Below, one piece after another: positions 29,301 to 33,538 of a stretch of 56,135 bases of DNA (position 1 is the first letter of the stretch; the number at the start of each line of letters is the position of its first letter). The stretch is from NCBI GenBank assembly GCA_017458845.1, contig JAFSZY010000018.1, forward strand, positions 1 through 56,135, written 5' to 3'. The notes under the pieces are model-generated. The model saw only the letters and a list, made by a program, of their open reading frames with translations, did no database searches and was not told the DNA's origin. The stretch comes from Ruminococcus sp. (GTDB lineage: Bacteria; Bacillota; Clostridia; Oscillospirales; Acutalibacteraceae). A program made the translations under genes and the position numbers.

Positions 29301-31068
29301 GCTCATATCCATCTCTTGAGCTCGTGAAAGTTGAACTGGAAAGTGTGGCAGCAACGCCATAAGATTTTGAGGTGGAAGATACTGTACCTGTACCGTTCGA
29401 ACCGTGAGCATATGAAATGGTATAAGTGTCCAAGGTAAATGTCGCAACTACAGGAATAGATGTTGTTGTGCTGAACGAAGCGTTAGCAGTGTATGAACCG
29501 TTACTTACAGACGAAAGCTTATCCACACCATTAACTGTGAAAGCAGTCAGAGTTGAGCCTGTGCTCGGACTAACGTTGATTGTAAAGCTTTCTCCTGCAA
29601 CCTTGGTTCCACTGGGCACTGTTAAAGTACCGCTACCTGTTCCGTTCTTTGTACCGCTGAAAGTATAATTCTTTTTATATCTTGCTATCGCTACAGCACT
29701 GTTAGCAGTAGGTGTAAAAGTTGTGCTTGCTGATGTAGCACTCGCAAATGAACCATTTGCGGAATACCATGTGTAAAACGTATAACCAGATATTGAAGCT
29801 GCAGATACACTCACAGAAGAGCCCTGTTCTACGCTTGTAGCGCCAATCGTAGGAGCTGTACCTGAGCTTAATGTTGAATATGTACTACCGTTAACTGTAT
29901 ATTGTTTCGAAGCTGACAGACTGGTATACTGTGGATTAGTTACAGTGATTGTGTCTGTATCTCCAATATAAAAACATCCATTAGTATCAACCATTATAGT
30001 TTTAAGAGTATGTTCACCAACACTTAGCGATGATGTTGTCAGGGTAAAACTCTGACTAGATGTGGAAGCTCTAGTTGTTGAACTTGAAACCTTTGTACCA
30101 TCTAGATAATACTGGTAATACAAATCCGCTCCAATGGAGCTCGAAGTTCCTGTGCAAGTAGTACCTAATGTAATAGAACTCGTTCCACTTTCAATCGTAC
30201 TTGAAGATAACGTAGTAGCACCTGTAACAGGATCATTGTGTCCGTTATCGCCTTTATCCCATACATCCGCACCGCCACGCGTCATTGCGCTGATATATGA
30301 ACTTTGATTGTTTTGACCTGACCAACCACCGGACTGGTTATTGGTGATTCGATTATAACTTGATAAAGCTGATTGAGTAGTTGTGACAAGCGCTTTACCG
30401 TCGGATATATAAGACCAATTGTATGTGGAAGGCTTGGCTGCCGATGAGTTAACTAAGTCCGCATTGCCGCTATATGACTCAATATAAAACATAAACTGAG
30501 TTCCCGCAACAACATTAGAACTAGCGGTCCCAAGAGCCGAGTCCATACTGAAAGTACTCCAAGTGCCGCTGAAACATGACGCATGTCTGTCGCTATGGTT
30601 AGTATAGCCTGAACCGATCGTGAACAAATCGTAAGAAGAGTTATAAGAGTTACCTAAAGAACAGCTTACCTCCCAAACTTGGCTATAACTACTCTCATTT
30701 ACTGTCCAGAACGAGATTCGTCCATTTGTATTCTGAGCAGTGGTTGTACCTTTATAGATATTTCCCATATACTTTGTCATCTGAACCCAACTGGTATCAT
30801 TGCTCGGTTTATAAGATGCAGCTCCAGTTGTGCTTGATTTATTAGCAGTATATGAACTGTTACCACTTAACGACATATAATAAGTGCTGTTATTACCCCA
30901 CGAACCACCTGTGAAATTGGTAACATCCAGATAGAATGTTTTACCACTGGGCACAGTAGTCGCACTCGCAGTTATCAGCGAACCTATGCCGAGGATGGAA
31001 ACCATCATCAGCAGGGCTAGAACCATTGAGACTGTTCGCCGTGAAATTCGTTTAACCTTTGTTTTCAT
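20389..31068 (-). CDS. Giant secreted repeat protein, 3559 aa
   Basis: Very large extracellular protein of unknown function. A signal peptide (1-36, ending ITASA) is followed by unassigned beta-rich sequence (to about 370). InlB/Flg_new-type repeats follow (about 370-670, e.g. 'GWSTTDGGAKAYDL'), then a long array of BIG2-like Ig domains (about 700-1430). Next come divergent InlB-type repeats ('FVGWEVDGV', near 1720), Gly-Ser linkers (near 1800), and a CBM26-like aromatic segment with GGWPGQ (near 2830). The C-terminal 700-750 aa resemble those of the 2036-aa protein, ending in a shared domain (about 3390-3559). No dockerin, LPXTG or SLH motif was seen. Likely a surface adhesin or stalk. Confidence 0.85.
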   Translation of the reverse strand: MKTKVKRISRRTVSMVLALLMMVSILGIGSLITASATTVPSGKTFYLDVTNFTGGSWGNNSTYYMSLSGNSSYTANKSSTTGAASYKPSNDTSWVQMTKYMGNIYKGTTTAQNTNGRISFWTVNESSYSQVWEVSCSLGNSYNSSYDLFTIGSGYTNHSDRHASCFSGTWSTFSMDSALGTASSNVVAGTQFMFYIESYSGNADLVNSSAAKPSTYNWSYISDGKALVTTTQSALSSYNRITNNQSGGWSGQNNQSSYISAMTRGGADVWDKGDNGHNDPVTGATTLSSSTIESGTSSITLGTTCTGTSSSIGADLYYQYYLDGTKVSSSTTRASTSSQSFTLTTSSLSVGEHTLKTIMVDTNGCFYIGDTDTITVTNPQYTSLSASKQYTVNGSTYSTLSSGTAPTIGATSVEQGSSVSVSAASISGYTFYTWYSANGSFASATSASTTFTPTANSAVAIARYKKNYTFSGTKNGTGSGTLTVPSGTKVAGESFTINVSPSTGSTLTAFTVNGVDKLSSVSNGSYTANASFSTTTSIPVVATFTLDTYTISYAHGSNGTGTVSSTSKSYGVAATLSSSTFTSSRDGYEQDGWSTTDGGAKAYDLGGSYTANSSTTLYPHWKLIDYNVKKSETGGTGTITIGDTTLTTSNQSKSYGTYTITVTAPSGKNISAISSPSGSWSGIGTGTATLTGYTLSNDLTVTVTYVDAGSCSITAKKTNSSGATLTTESMTIGDTLTVYAAGNSFHTSGSFSVSSNNAAATVSFATVAKNGTFTVTAVKPGTATITISCSADGASTTFDVSVGTPTINIVSANNADIGGTVLLNANFSNSTTTPTYSWSVTNGTAAASVSSSTLSAGATAGTATVKVRATFNASYYIDVTQAFTVNTPTISVDNKTGLKIGETYTPTPTLSNPSSTSSDWTVVYSRTSGTYSTTDGSSITGDTYNASATTFRASFQYKGAEKAYTTFTVNTADVSFTFNTTAQTINVGGTVTKAASGGTHGSGATATYTYSSNATGVATVNSNGKVTGVAPGTATITATYTVKIGGVQKAQKTKSYTVTVTAPTVSITSANNANIGNTVTLGASSTGATTTPTYTYSIGATTYASLSNGVLSAEKAGTVTITVTAKYNNSYSKTATQTFTVNTPTISFATATTQSINVGETYTRTATTKSSVGTVTTDTTTYSSSVPAKASVNNSGVVTGLTPGSTVISATRTIVCNGKTTTVDSSNNYTVTVKTPVVSISPATATIATGDKKTLTGSATNVESPSYSYASDDTSVATVNASTGQVTAVSAGTAHITVTATKGSWSDTASATITVEAPSMTIADTANASTKYLTVGTNYAKALTSNFNATYTVTSSNTSVATASESSGTLTVVPVAKGTATITVTGTKTAASISASSANKSKGLSKGKLATGASGDIEVTQTFTVNVAAASTDVVVLLQDFTYNSGDGWGSAYIHAWKNDGDTAIANRAQMTKIGTNGSGRSVYAYKFTSTDWANVKHLTFMRQSGSDWNSEWDRTVMVFDGTHGSATSFQLRSDSDGSHRKVDTSNTTIPIPQVAIDDATTALGTNYTMTATKLTETNVGEYRWSSEKTSVATVTADTNTTPSTTVTPVDAGTSTITVKAFAVAPTNWTLTYDDTTLPYIGLSDTATITVTADDRTVTYSQKVSYDGTSYDAPVPGVTPGTLTVTKTTGGAAVANGSTVPHNTSVTFHAVANTGFTFVGWEVDGVIDNPLSTADKVITVNADRDVKALFQSDMQVHFSNKLSTNGTTYDAPGYAAAGTISASYGGSSGDSGSGSGSGSGSSGAAPGGDTTYYMHIGVNSNFRNADNSVAFQWDSTNGVYYASYALAANSEYPMVINTTSGALGDGNKASSTQTIITKDASFNPNSIQFDYFNYNTNGYDDYDCFKFKTQTAQTVYFTFTAAGAGLVVRSSSSYTPGGSGSGSGSSDPTIVNDGDYVPYGTEVTFSASANTGYVFAGWKVNNGDNEYVTTDKTVTVTSETTVNALFKKIHYITLYNTYEEEAGNNFKFVSPPPRQVKVGTGSGAITYTYAAGTAEQRGEDIIATATGTSGTYYEGNRIPVPAGTEVKLTYSALASSDAISGVFFNNSIRYTHEYEDDNLYKNRVEYTGASDDKWGNEGDDNFGTSINPYTYLSATTLFADASFYSGDTANTISGQTYRATVNNTDHTVTWTAVDDYLNIDLELASKYRIIINNDDWNGIEVTNSTYNAEGYYYPGERINGDDGIEVSLDTSDSSKHFTFTDVNTIQRKTGDNTYETVTDVQLVKSNGKYYIRGTDADNKDMPAYDIYVGIGVKEEYNLKLGNVVVSDEIGHKTMLNQTDVYNQTNGATAESSASGHIGTVTAIVSDGNDTNIAYENNSTYHWYYDGAFGGSAGVYENNPDQHSFYLKRGGVNKTGSMVEAGQTVTYTFNFASGKDAEYSFVGWFEGKLENNLFVPDYTKKLSGKTTFTYTPKKDTVVIAAGTRDMYLGGNFTNGGAYTTTAGQQTWSSNRIQMEFDPTYSVVKDGVTYKGRYYYKFDTVTANTEYQFRAYDTVSGTDTTNLNVWKTWTGSDYATDADDVFYGRHKYTSGDAGSHGAFVYKNNTNNWSLIDNTVDDHDSNKNHAANGYAAPVTVYFYAYDGGISVTSEYQWSKAYVSAGRGIDCTNYSSVISSGATPSYNTPTVSVANKTVGNKDVDGTTTPVTYGEESVYKCTVKEKDGKIVVSACPDTTDLELDAFVVYNIDTKESEAVKHSSTTGTGAATKYVANITVPQNSSIYVVPVYKFTENYITGTGLKSHTVYVRTRDIDKNLWGGLVAMFSWGSKTDSGGWPGQLLIPSDDGNSFYGQLAFGAGDLRGITFNNYCRIYGGAQKTFLGTYGSDVSTKAYSGNSTHVYQTYDYREPISIIENIDDKIYEDEDMDLTFALKSGNMTAAPTIDSAGSGAYNRASNFEYLTDRSGKKRVDLNGNVLATNSTETYRIVAYYTNAYASSGSYDFSDGSRDGTGYSGSYSVNWTVYDATGASTGVSGVLSAAYVDTLKSEGLTYIASKLIEAGLPVSGKAVKIAYENPGTWSETIRYSGQWYADGVNTLVEAKARVGIYSDGAWIPSDTNAPGYGTATVACPTMDAGKGENLVAEFSSGNSLAKVIKSRGTNGQVQFTVDTTDNFLGWYRDDGEGGYVPVGSNYKNQTITPSFNDDITYYAFYSASASYVFEYTSRNGGTKQYTAKGTDLTDAELANNGTLDATARSADITSKLSGINNIKVFNRTLTYELNTPNTSDPYVIKYTAGGSANTYEVNVYNGSKSKIGTVISTFGNKAVDLYKEALTGKPANSNIDLGSGDNVFIGWKKYNTGTKEAVGDYLSTQPNFGYNVTENMDIIACYGSESDKETARADLWKAYIDKNVITQELTSETTGQIYNDSIIAFRNGIGTNSTLPLDGNKECGIVILAQANSATDDQKTDFDTRGQASLLGYANNFIKTGTTSGKMNTKYGEAYAFKIKANSLSDLNRIDLCQILDYAKFSGGKFKVMSYYYDASVATSASNYADAYKCSEVISKDYTVD

Positions 31069-31100
31069 AATTTTAAAAAACCTCCATTCTGAACCCGCCG
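31057..31100. repeat. 44-bp inverted repeat at the giant gene start, left copy
   Basis: From CGGCGGGTTCAGAATGGAGG through the first four codons of the giant gene (ATGAAAACAAAG), this is identical in inverse orientation to 33495-33538. It includes the GGAGG ribosome site. It marks the two giant genes and their leaders as paralogous. Confidence 0.9.
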
Positions 31101-31384
31101 GGCGGATTCACAATTTTTGAAAGCCGAAAATGTGACAAATAGTCAACTAACGCCTTGTTTGCTTGAAAAAACAAAACATCGTAGATTATAATATTCACAA
31201 ATTCAGCCTCGAAACTCGAATTCGGGGTTGGTTCATCGTCTTTTCTTGACTGACCTTCAAAACGAGGACTTGGCTTGCCCTTGAGGTAAAGGGACTTTGA
31301 TATCACGCGTTTTGCGCGCGAGCCCTCTCGACTCCTGAAACGTTCCGAATTCCTTTTTTTCATTTGCGCAAATGAAAATCGAGC
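31069..31384 (-). promoter_or_regulatory. Conserved long 5' leader of the 3559-aa gene
   Basis: 316 bases between the left 28-bp repeat and the start codon. It shares several blocks with the leader of the other giant gene. One is a 30-bp block with 29 matches (31303-31332, containing GAGAGGGCTC and a CGCG-CAAAA-CGCG hairpin). Others are GAAGGTCAGTC and the 44-bp start block. A TATAAT-like box (31185-31190) could be a gene-proximal promoter, but no good -35 was found. Confidence 0.6.
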
Positions 31385-31412
31385 GTACACTTATTGTTAT
31401 AATAAGCGTACC
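31385..31412. repeat. 28-bp inverted repeat, left copy: candidate recombinase crossover site
   Basis: Perfect inverse match to 33149-33176. Each copy is itself a dyad: arms GTACGCTTATT and AATAAGTGTAC (one arm mismatch) around a 5-base asymmetric spacer, ATAAC. Paired arms of about 11 bases around a short spacer is the usual form of a tyrosine-recombinase core site. Similarity falls off on both sides of the 28 bases. Confidence 0.8.
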
Positions 31413-31424
31413 TATTCGTCATAC

Positions 31425-31454
31425 ATTTTACTATATTTTATAGCGCTTTGTCAA
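31425..31454 (-). promoter_or_regulatory. Outward promoter inside the invertible segment, facing the 3559-aa gene
   Basis: On the minus strand: perfect TTGACA (31454..31449), an 18-bp spacer and TAAAAT (31430..31425). Predicted transcription starts just before the left 28-bp repeat and runs through it into the 3559-aa gene. The -35 box overlaps the recombinase promoter on the other strand. Confidence 0.65.
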
Positions 31455-31475
31455 CAGTTTTAACATATTTATCAT
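31448..31475 (+). promoter_or_regulatory. Candidate promoter of the recombinase gene
   Basis: TTGTCA (31448-31453), 16-bp spacer, TATCAT (31470-31475). It overlaps the divergent outward promoter at the -35 element, so the two should compete for RNA polymerase. Confidence 0.45.
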
Positions 31476-31497
31476 AAAAGAAAGGCTTTTATTTTCT

Positions 31498-32412
31498 ATG
31501 GAGAATAATAACTCGTTAACTTTAGAAGTTTTGGGGAAAGAATGGCTCAGAATCAACCGAAATTCGTTCAAAAAAAGCACGCTTCAAACCTATGAATATA
31601 TGTTTGACAAGCATATTTTAGTCTCGGAATTCGCGGATAGTTCTTTAAACGAAATTTCCGCGGAGGATTTGGTAAATTATACCGAGAAGCTTTTGAGCGT
31701 CGGGCTCAGTCCCAAGACCGCGAACAGCATTCTGGTGACTATGCATTCGGTGTTTAAATATGCCGCCGAAAAATACGACACGGCTGTGCCTGTTATAAAA
31801 TACGTTAAAGAGTACAGGCGCGAAATGCGGGTGCTGAGCGTAGCCGAACAGAACAGGCTGGAAAAACACCTGAGGAGCAATATGGACAAATACAACCTCG
31901 GGATACTTTTCGCGCTGTACACGGGTGTGAGAATCGGCGAGCTTTGCGCGCTGAAATGGGGCGACATCAGGGACGGAACCGTCAGGATTAACAAGACGAT
32001 GCACAGGCTTCGCGACCAGAACGGCAAAAGCCGCGTGATGATAGACAAGCCCAAGACAATCAGCTCCAACCGAACGATTCCTTTGCCCGCTTTTTTAGCG
32101 AGGCTGATGGAACAATTCCGCAGCGACGACAATGCTTATTGTATGGCTAACAACTTCACGTCAACGGTGGAGCCCAGACTGCTGCAAAAGAAGTTCAAGA
32201 GAGTGGCTGAGGAGTGCGGGCTGGAGGACGTGACGTTCCACACGCTGAGGCATACTTTCGCCACAAGGTGCATAGAATGCGGCTTTGACGCCAAAACCCT
32301 CAGCGAAATTCTGGGGCATTCCGACGTAAAAACGACGCTGAACAGATATGTGCACTGTTCGCTGGAGCTGAAGAAAAACAGTATGAATCTGCTCAATAAA
32401 ATTACCGCGTGA
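31498..32412 (+). CDS. Tyrosine recombinase (candidate invertase)
   Basis: 304-aa phage-integrase/Xer-type enzyme. An N-terminal core-binding helical domain (about 8-95) is followed by the catalytic domain, complete with R145 (YTGVRIGEL), a lysine near 184-186, H248 and R251 (HTLRH), H274 (LGHSD) and nucleophile Y284 (LNRYVH). It lies between two inverted 28-bp sites with no other phage or conjugation gene nearby, which suits a DNA invertase better than an integrase. The ribosome site is weak (GAAAGG, far from the ATG), suggesting low expression. Confidence 0.92.
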   Translation: MENNNSLTLEVLGKEWLRINRNSFKKSTLQTYEYMFDKHILVSEFADSSLNEISAEDLVNYTEKLLSVGLSPKTANSILVTMHSVFKYAAEKYDTAVPVIKYVKEYRREMRVLSVAEQNRLEKHLRSNMDKYNLGILFALYTGVRIGELCALKWGDIRDGTVRINKTMHRLRDQNGKSRVMIDKPKTISSNRTIPLPAFLARLMEQFRSDDNAYCMANNFTSTVEPRLLQKKFKRVAEECGLEDVTFHTLRHTFATRCIECGFDAKTLSEILGHSDVKTTLNRYVHCSLELKKNSMNLLNKITA

Positions 32413-32426
32413 GGGTATATTTTGTG

Positions 32427-32454
32427 TTGACTTTTCGAGAATGTGTGCTATAAT
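32427..32454 (+). promoter_or_regulatory. Promoter of antitoxin RNA 1
   Basis: TTGACT (32427-32432), 16-bp spacer, extended -10 TGCTATAAT ending at 32454. Repeated almost exactly at 32747-32774. Confidence 0.8.
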
Positions 32455-32460
32455 AAATAT

Positions 32461-32551
32461 AGAAATGGAGTTGACCGAACAACGGTTAGCCTAAATATAT
32501 GCAATTATTAAAAAATAACCGCTACTTATGGCATTAGGCGGTTATTTTTTT
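32461..32551 (+). ncRNA. Candidate antisense antitoxin RNA 1
   Basis: Predicted RNA of about 90 nt from the strong promoter to the AAATAACCGC / GCGGTTATTT terminator. It begins with a stem (GUUGACCG / CGGUUAGC, loop AACAA). Its 3' end is antisense to the last codons and terminator of the toxin 1 mRNA, the convergent arrangement of the bsrG/txpA/par class of type I systems. Confidence 0.7.
32510..32551. terminator. Bidirectional terminator shared by toxin 1 and its antisense RNA
   Basis: Stem AAATAACCGC / GCGGTTATTT with T-runs on both strands. Confidence 0.8.
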
Positions 32552-32613
32552 ATGTTTTTGATTATCTCCGATAAAACTACCAATAAAAGTATCAGCAGTA
32601 TATACTCGGACAA
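32542..32613 (-). CDS. Holin-like type I toxin 1 (23 aa)
   Basis: Tiny hydrophobic peptide MSEYILLILLLVVLSEIIK followed by NIKK, starting at TTG with GGGGGTG six bases upstream. One membrane helix with a basic tail is the pattern of the Hol_Tox / TxpA / BsrG family, which depolarises the membrane. It is a near twin of the peptide at 32863-32934. Its mRNA should start near 32693 (TTGCAA, 17 bp, TATAAT on the minus strand). Confidence 0.75.
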   Translation of the reverse strand: MSEYILLILLLVVLSEIIKNIKK

Positions 32614-32699
32614 CCTCAACACCCCCTTTCTTACTTATGATAAGAAAGGGCTAACCGCAACGTTTACCGTTTTTAATGTTCGGACAACTCCGTGTGTAT

Positions 32700-32728
32700 A
32701 TTATAACACATATGTTCGGTAATTGCAA
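32700..32728 (-). promoter_or_regulatory. Promoter of toxin 1 mRNA
   Basis: Minus strand TTGCAA (32728..32723), 17-bp spacer, TATAAT (32705..32700). It leaves an 80-nt leader that repeats the GGAGUUGxCCGAAC and GGUUAGCC words found at the start of the antisense RNA. Confidence 0.75.
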
Positions 32729-32746
32729 TAATTATTTTTGTTTGTG

Positions 32747-32774
32747 TTGACTTTTTGGGATTGTGTGCTATAAT
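32747..32774 (+). promoter_or_regulatory. Promoter of antitoxin RNA 2
   Basis: TTGACT (32747-32752), 16-bp spacer, TGCTATAAT ending at 32774; a direct repeat of the copy 1 promoter. Confidence 0.8.
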
Positions 32775-32780
32775 AAATAT

Positions 32781-32873
32781 AGAAATGGAGTTGACCGAAC
32801 AACGGTCAGCCTACTTTCGATTGATTATTTTTAAAAATAACCGTCACGTTTGCAGGGTGCGGTTATTTTTTTA
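32781..32873 (+). ncRNA. Candidate antisense antitoxin RNA 2
   Basis: About 90 nt, beginning with the same AGAAATGGAGTTGACCGAAC segment as RNA 1. It ends in its own terminator over the 3' end of toxin 2. The middle parts of the two RNAs differ, so they may be specific to their own toxins. Confidence 0.7.
32832..32873. terminator. Bidirectional terminator shared by toxin 2 and its antisense RNA
   Basis: Stem AAATAACCG / CGGTTATTT with T-runs on both strands. Confidence 0.78.
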
Positions 32874-32934
32874 TGTACTTTATGATCTCCAAAATAATTA
32901 CCAAAAATAATAAGGCGATTATTTCTTCAACCAA
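32863..32934 (-). CDS. Holin-like type I toxin 2 (23 aa)
   Basis: Peptide MVEEIIALLFLVIILEIIK followed by YIKK. It starts at TTG 32934, eight bases after AGGAGG; the in-frame GTG at 32943 overlaps the ribosome site and is unlikely. Same length, hydrophobic core and I-KK tail as toxin 1. Family assignment (Hol_Tox-like) rests on pattern and on the convergent antisense RNA. Confidence 0.77.
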   Translation of the reverse strand: MVEEIIALLFLVIILEIIKYIKK

Positions 32935-33046
32935 GGCACTCACCTCCTCTCACGTTTTCTTGAATTCATCTTAAACAAGCTAAATTAAGAGAAAGTGAAA
33001 GAGGCTAACCGCTTCCGTTATAGTGTTCGGACAACTCCGTATGTGT

Positions 33047-33075
33047 ATTATAACACATATGTTCGATTATTGCAA
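33047..33075 (-). promoter_or_regulatory. Promoter of toxin 2 mRNA
   Basis: Minus strand TTGCAA (33075..33070), 17-bp spacer, TATAAT (33052..33047), giving an approximately 105-nt leader before toxin 2. Confidence 0.75.
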
Positions 33076-33100
33076 TACAAATTAATAAAAAATATAGGAA

Positions 33101-33126
33101 ATCCACCCGATTCGGGTGGATTTTTT
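33101..33126 (+). terminator. Strong terminator just inside the right 28-bp repeat
   Basis: Perfect ten-base stem ATCCACCCGA / TCGGGTGGAT followed by TTTTTT. It faces the 2036-aa gene and would block transcription leaving the segment on that side. After inversion it would face the 3559-aa gene instead. Confidence 0.88.
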
Positions 33127-33148
33127 GCGTTATAAAAACCTCCTAGGG

Positions 33149-33176
33149 GGTACGCTTATTATAACAATAAGTGTAC
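33149..33176. repeat. 28-bp inverted repeat, right copy: candidate recombinase crossover site
   Basis: Perfect inverse copy of 31385-31412 (GGTACGCTTATT, ATAAC, AATAAGTGTAC). Together the pair bounds a 1792-bp segment that contains the recombinase, both toxin-antitoxin modules, the outward promoter and the terminator. Confidence 0.8.
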
Positions 33177-33526
33177 ACACTATTTTTCGTTTTATTTATA
33201 GAAAAGCGGAAAAATTTCGTGAAAGTCGAGAGGGCTCACGCGCAAAACGCGTGACGTAAAAAAAGCCCCTTAAATAAGGGGTGAATCGAACAGTATTATC
33301 CATCGATTTTGGGGAAATTTCCCCTGTTTAATGAAAAGCTCTCGTTTCGAAGGTCAGTCGAAAAAAGACCGCAGCGAAAAATCCGCGTCCCCGAAGTTCG
33401 AGATTGTTAATATTATAACACACTTTAAAATTTTTGCAAGGTCAGAACGCAAAATGTGTAAATGTTTCTCGAATTTCATAAACGTGAGCCCGCGCGGCGG
33501 GTTCAGAATGGAGGTTTTTTAAAATT
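33177..33526 (+). promoter_or_regulatory. Conserved long 5' leader of the 2036-aa gene
   Basis: 350 bases homologous in patches to the leader of the other giant. It contains the 30-bp block at 33225-33254 with the perfect CACGCG-CAAAA-CGCGTG hairpin, and a GCCCCTTAAATAAGGGG hairpin at about 33264-33281. The GAAGGTCAGTCG block and the start block are also present. A TATAAC box (33414-33419) is the only promoter-like element seen, without a -35. Confidence 0.6.
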
Positions 33527-33538
33527 ATGAAAACAAAG
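33495..33538. repeat. 44-bp inverted repeat at the giant gene start, right copy
   Basis: Identical inverse copy of 31057-31100 covering the ribosome site and the first four codons. Confidence 0.9.

Noticed and set aside
31498..32412. Tyrosine recombinase as sign of a prophage or conjugative element
   Set aside because: No phage structural, replication, relaxase or excisionase genes are nearby, and the gene lies within a short inverted-repeat-bounded segment. An invertase role fits better.
32528..32722. 64-aa plus-strand ORF across the first toxin module
   Set aside because: It is the antisense shadow of the 23-aa toxin gene and its leader. It has no ribosome site, while the minus-strand peptide has one and is repeated in the second module.
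33177..33526. ORF starting at 33331 in the leader of the 2036-aa gene, and a matching one at 31073-31390
   Set aside because: Both lie in the untranslated leaders, have no ribosome site and do not keep a conserved frame. The conserved elements are RNA-like hairpins and the ribosome site.
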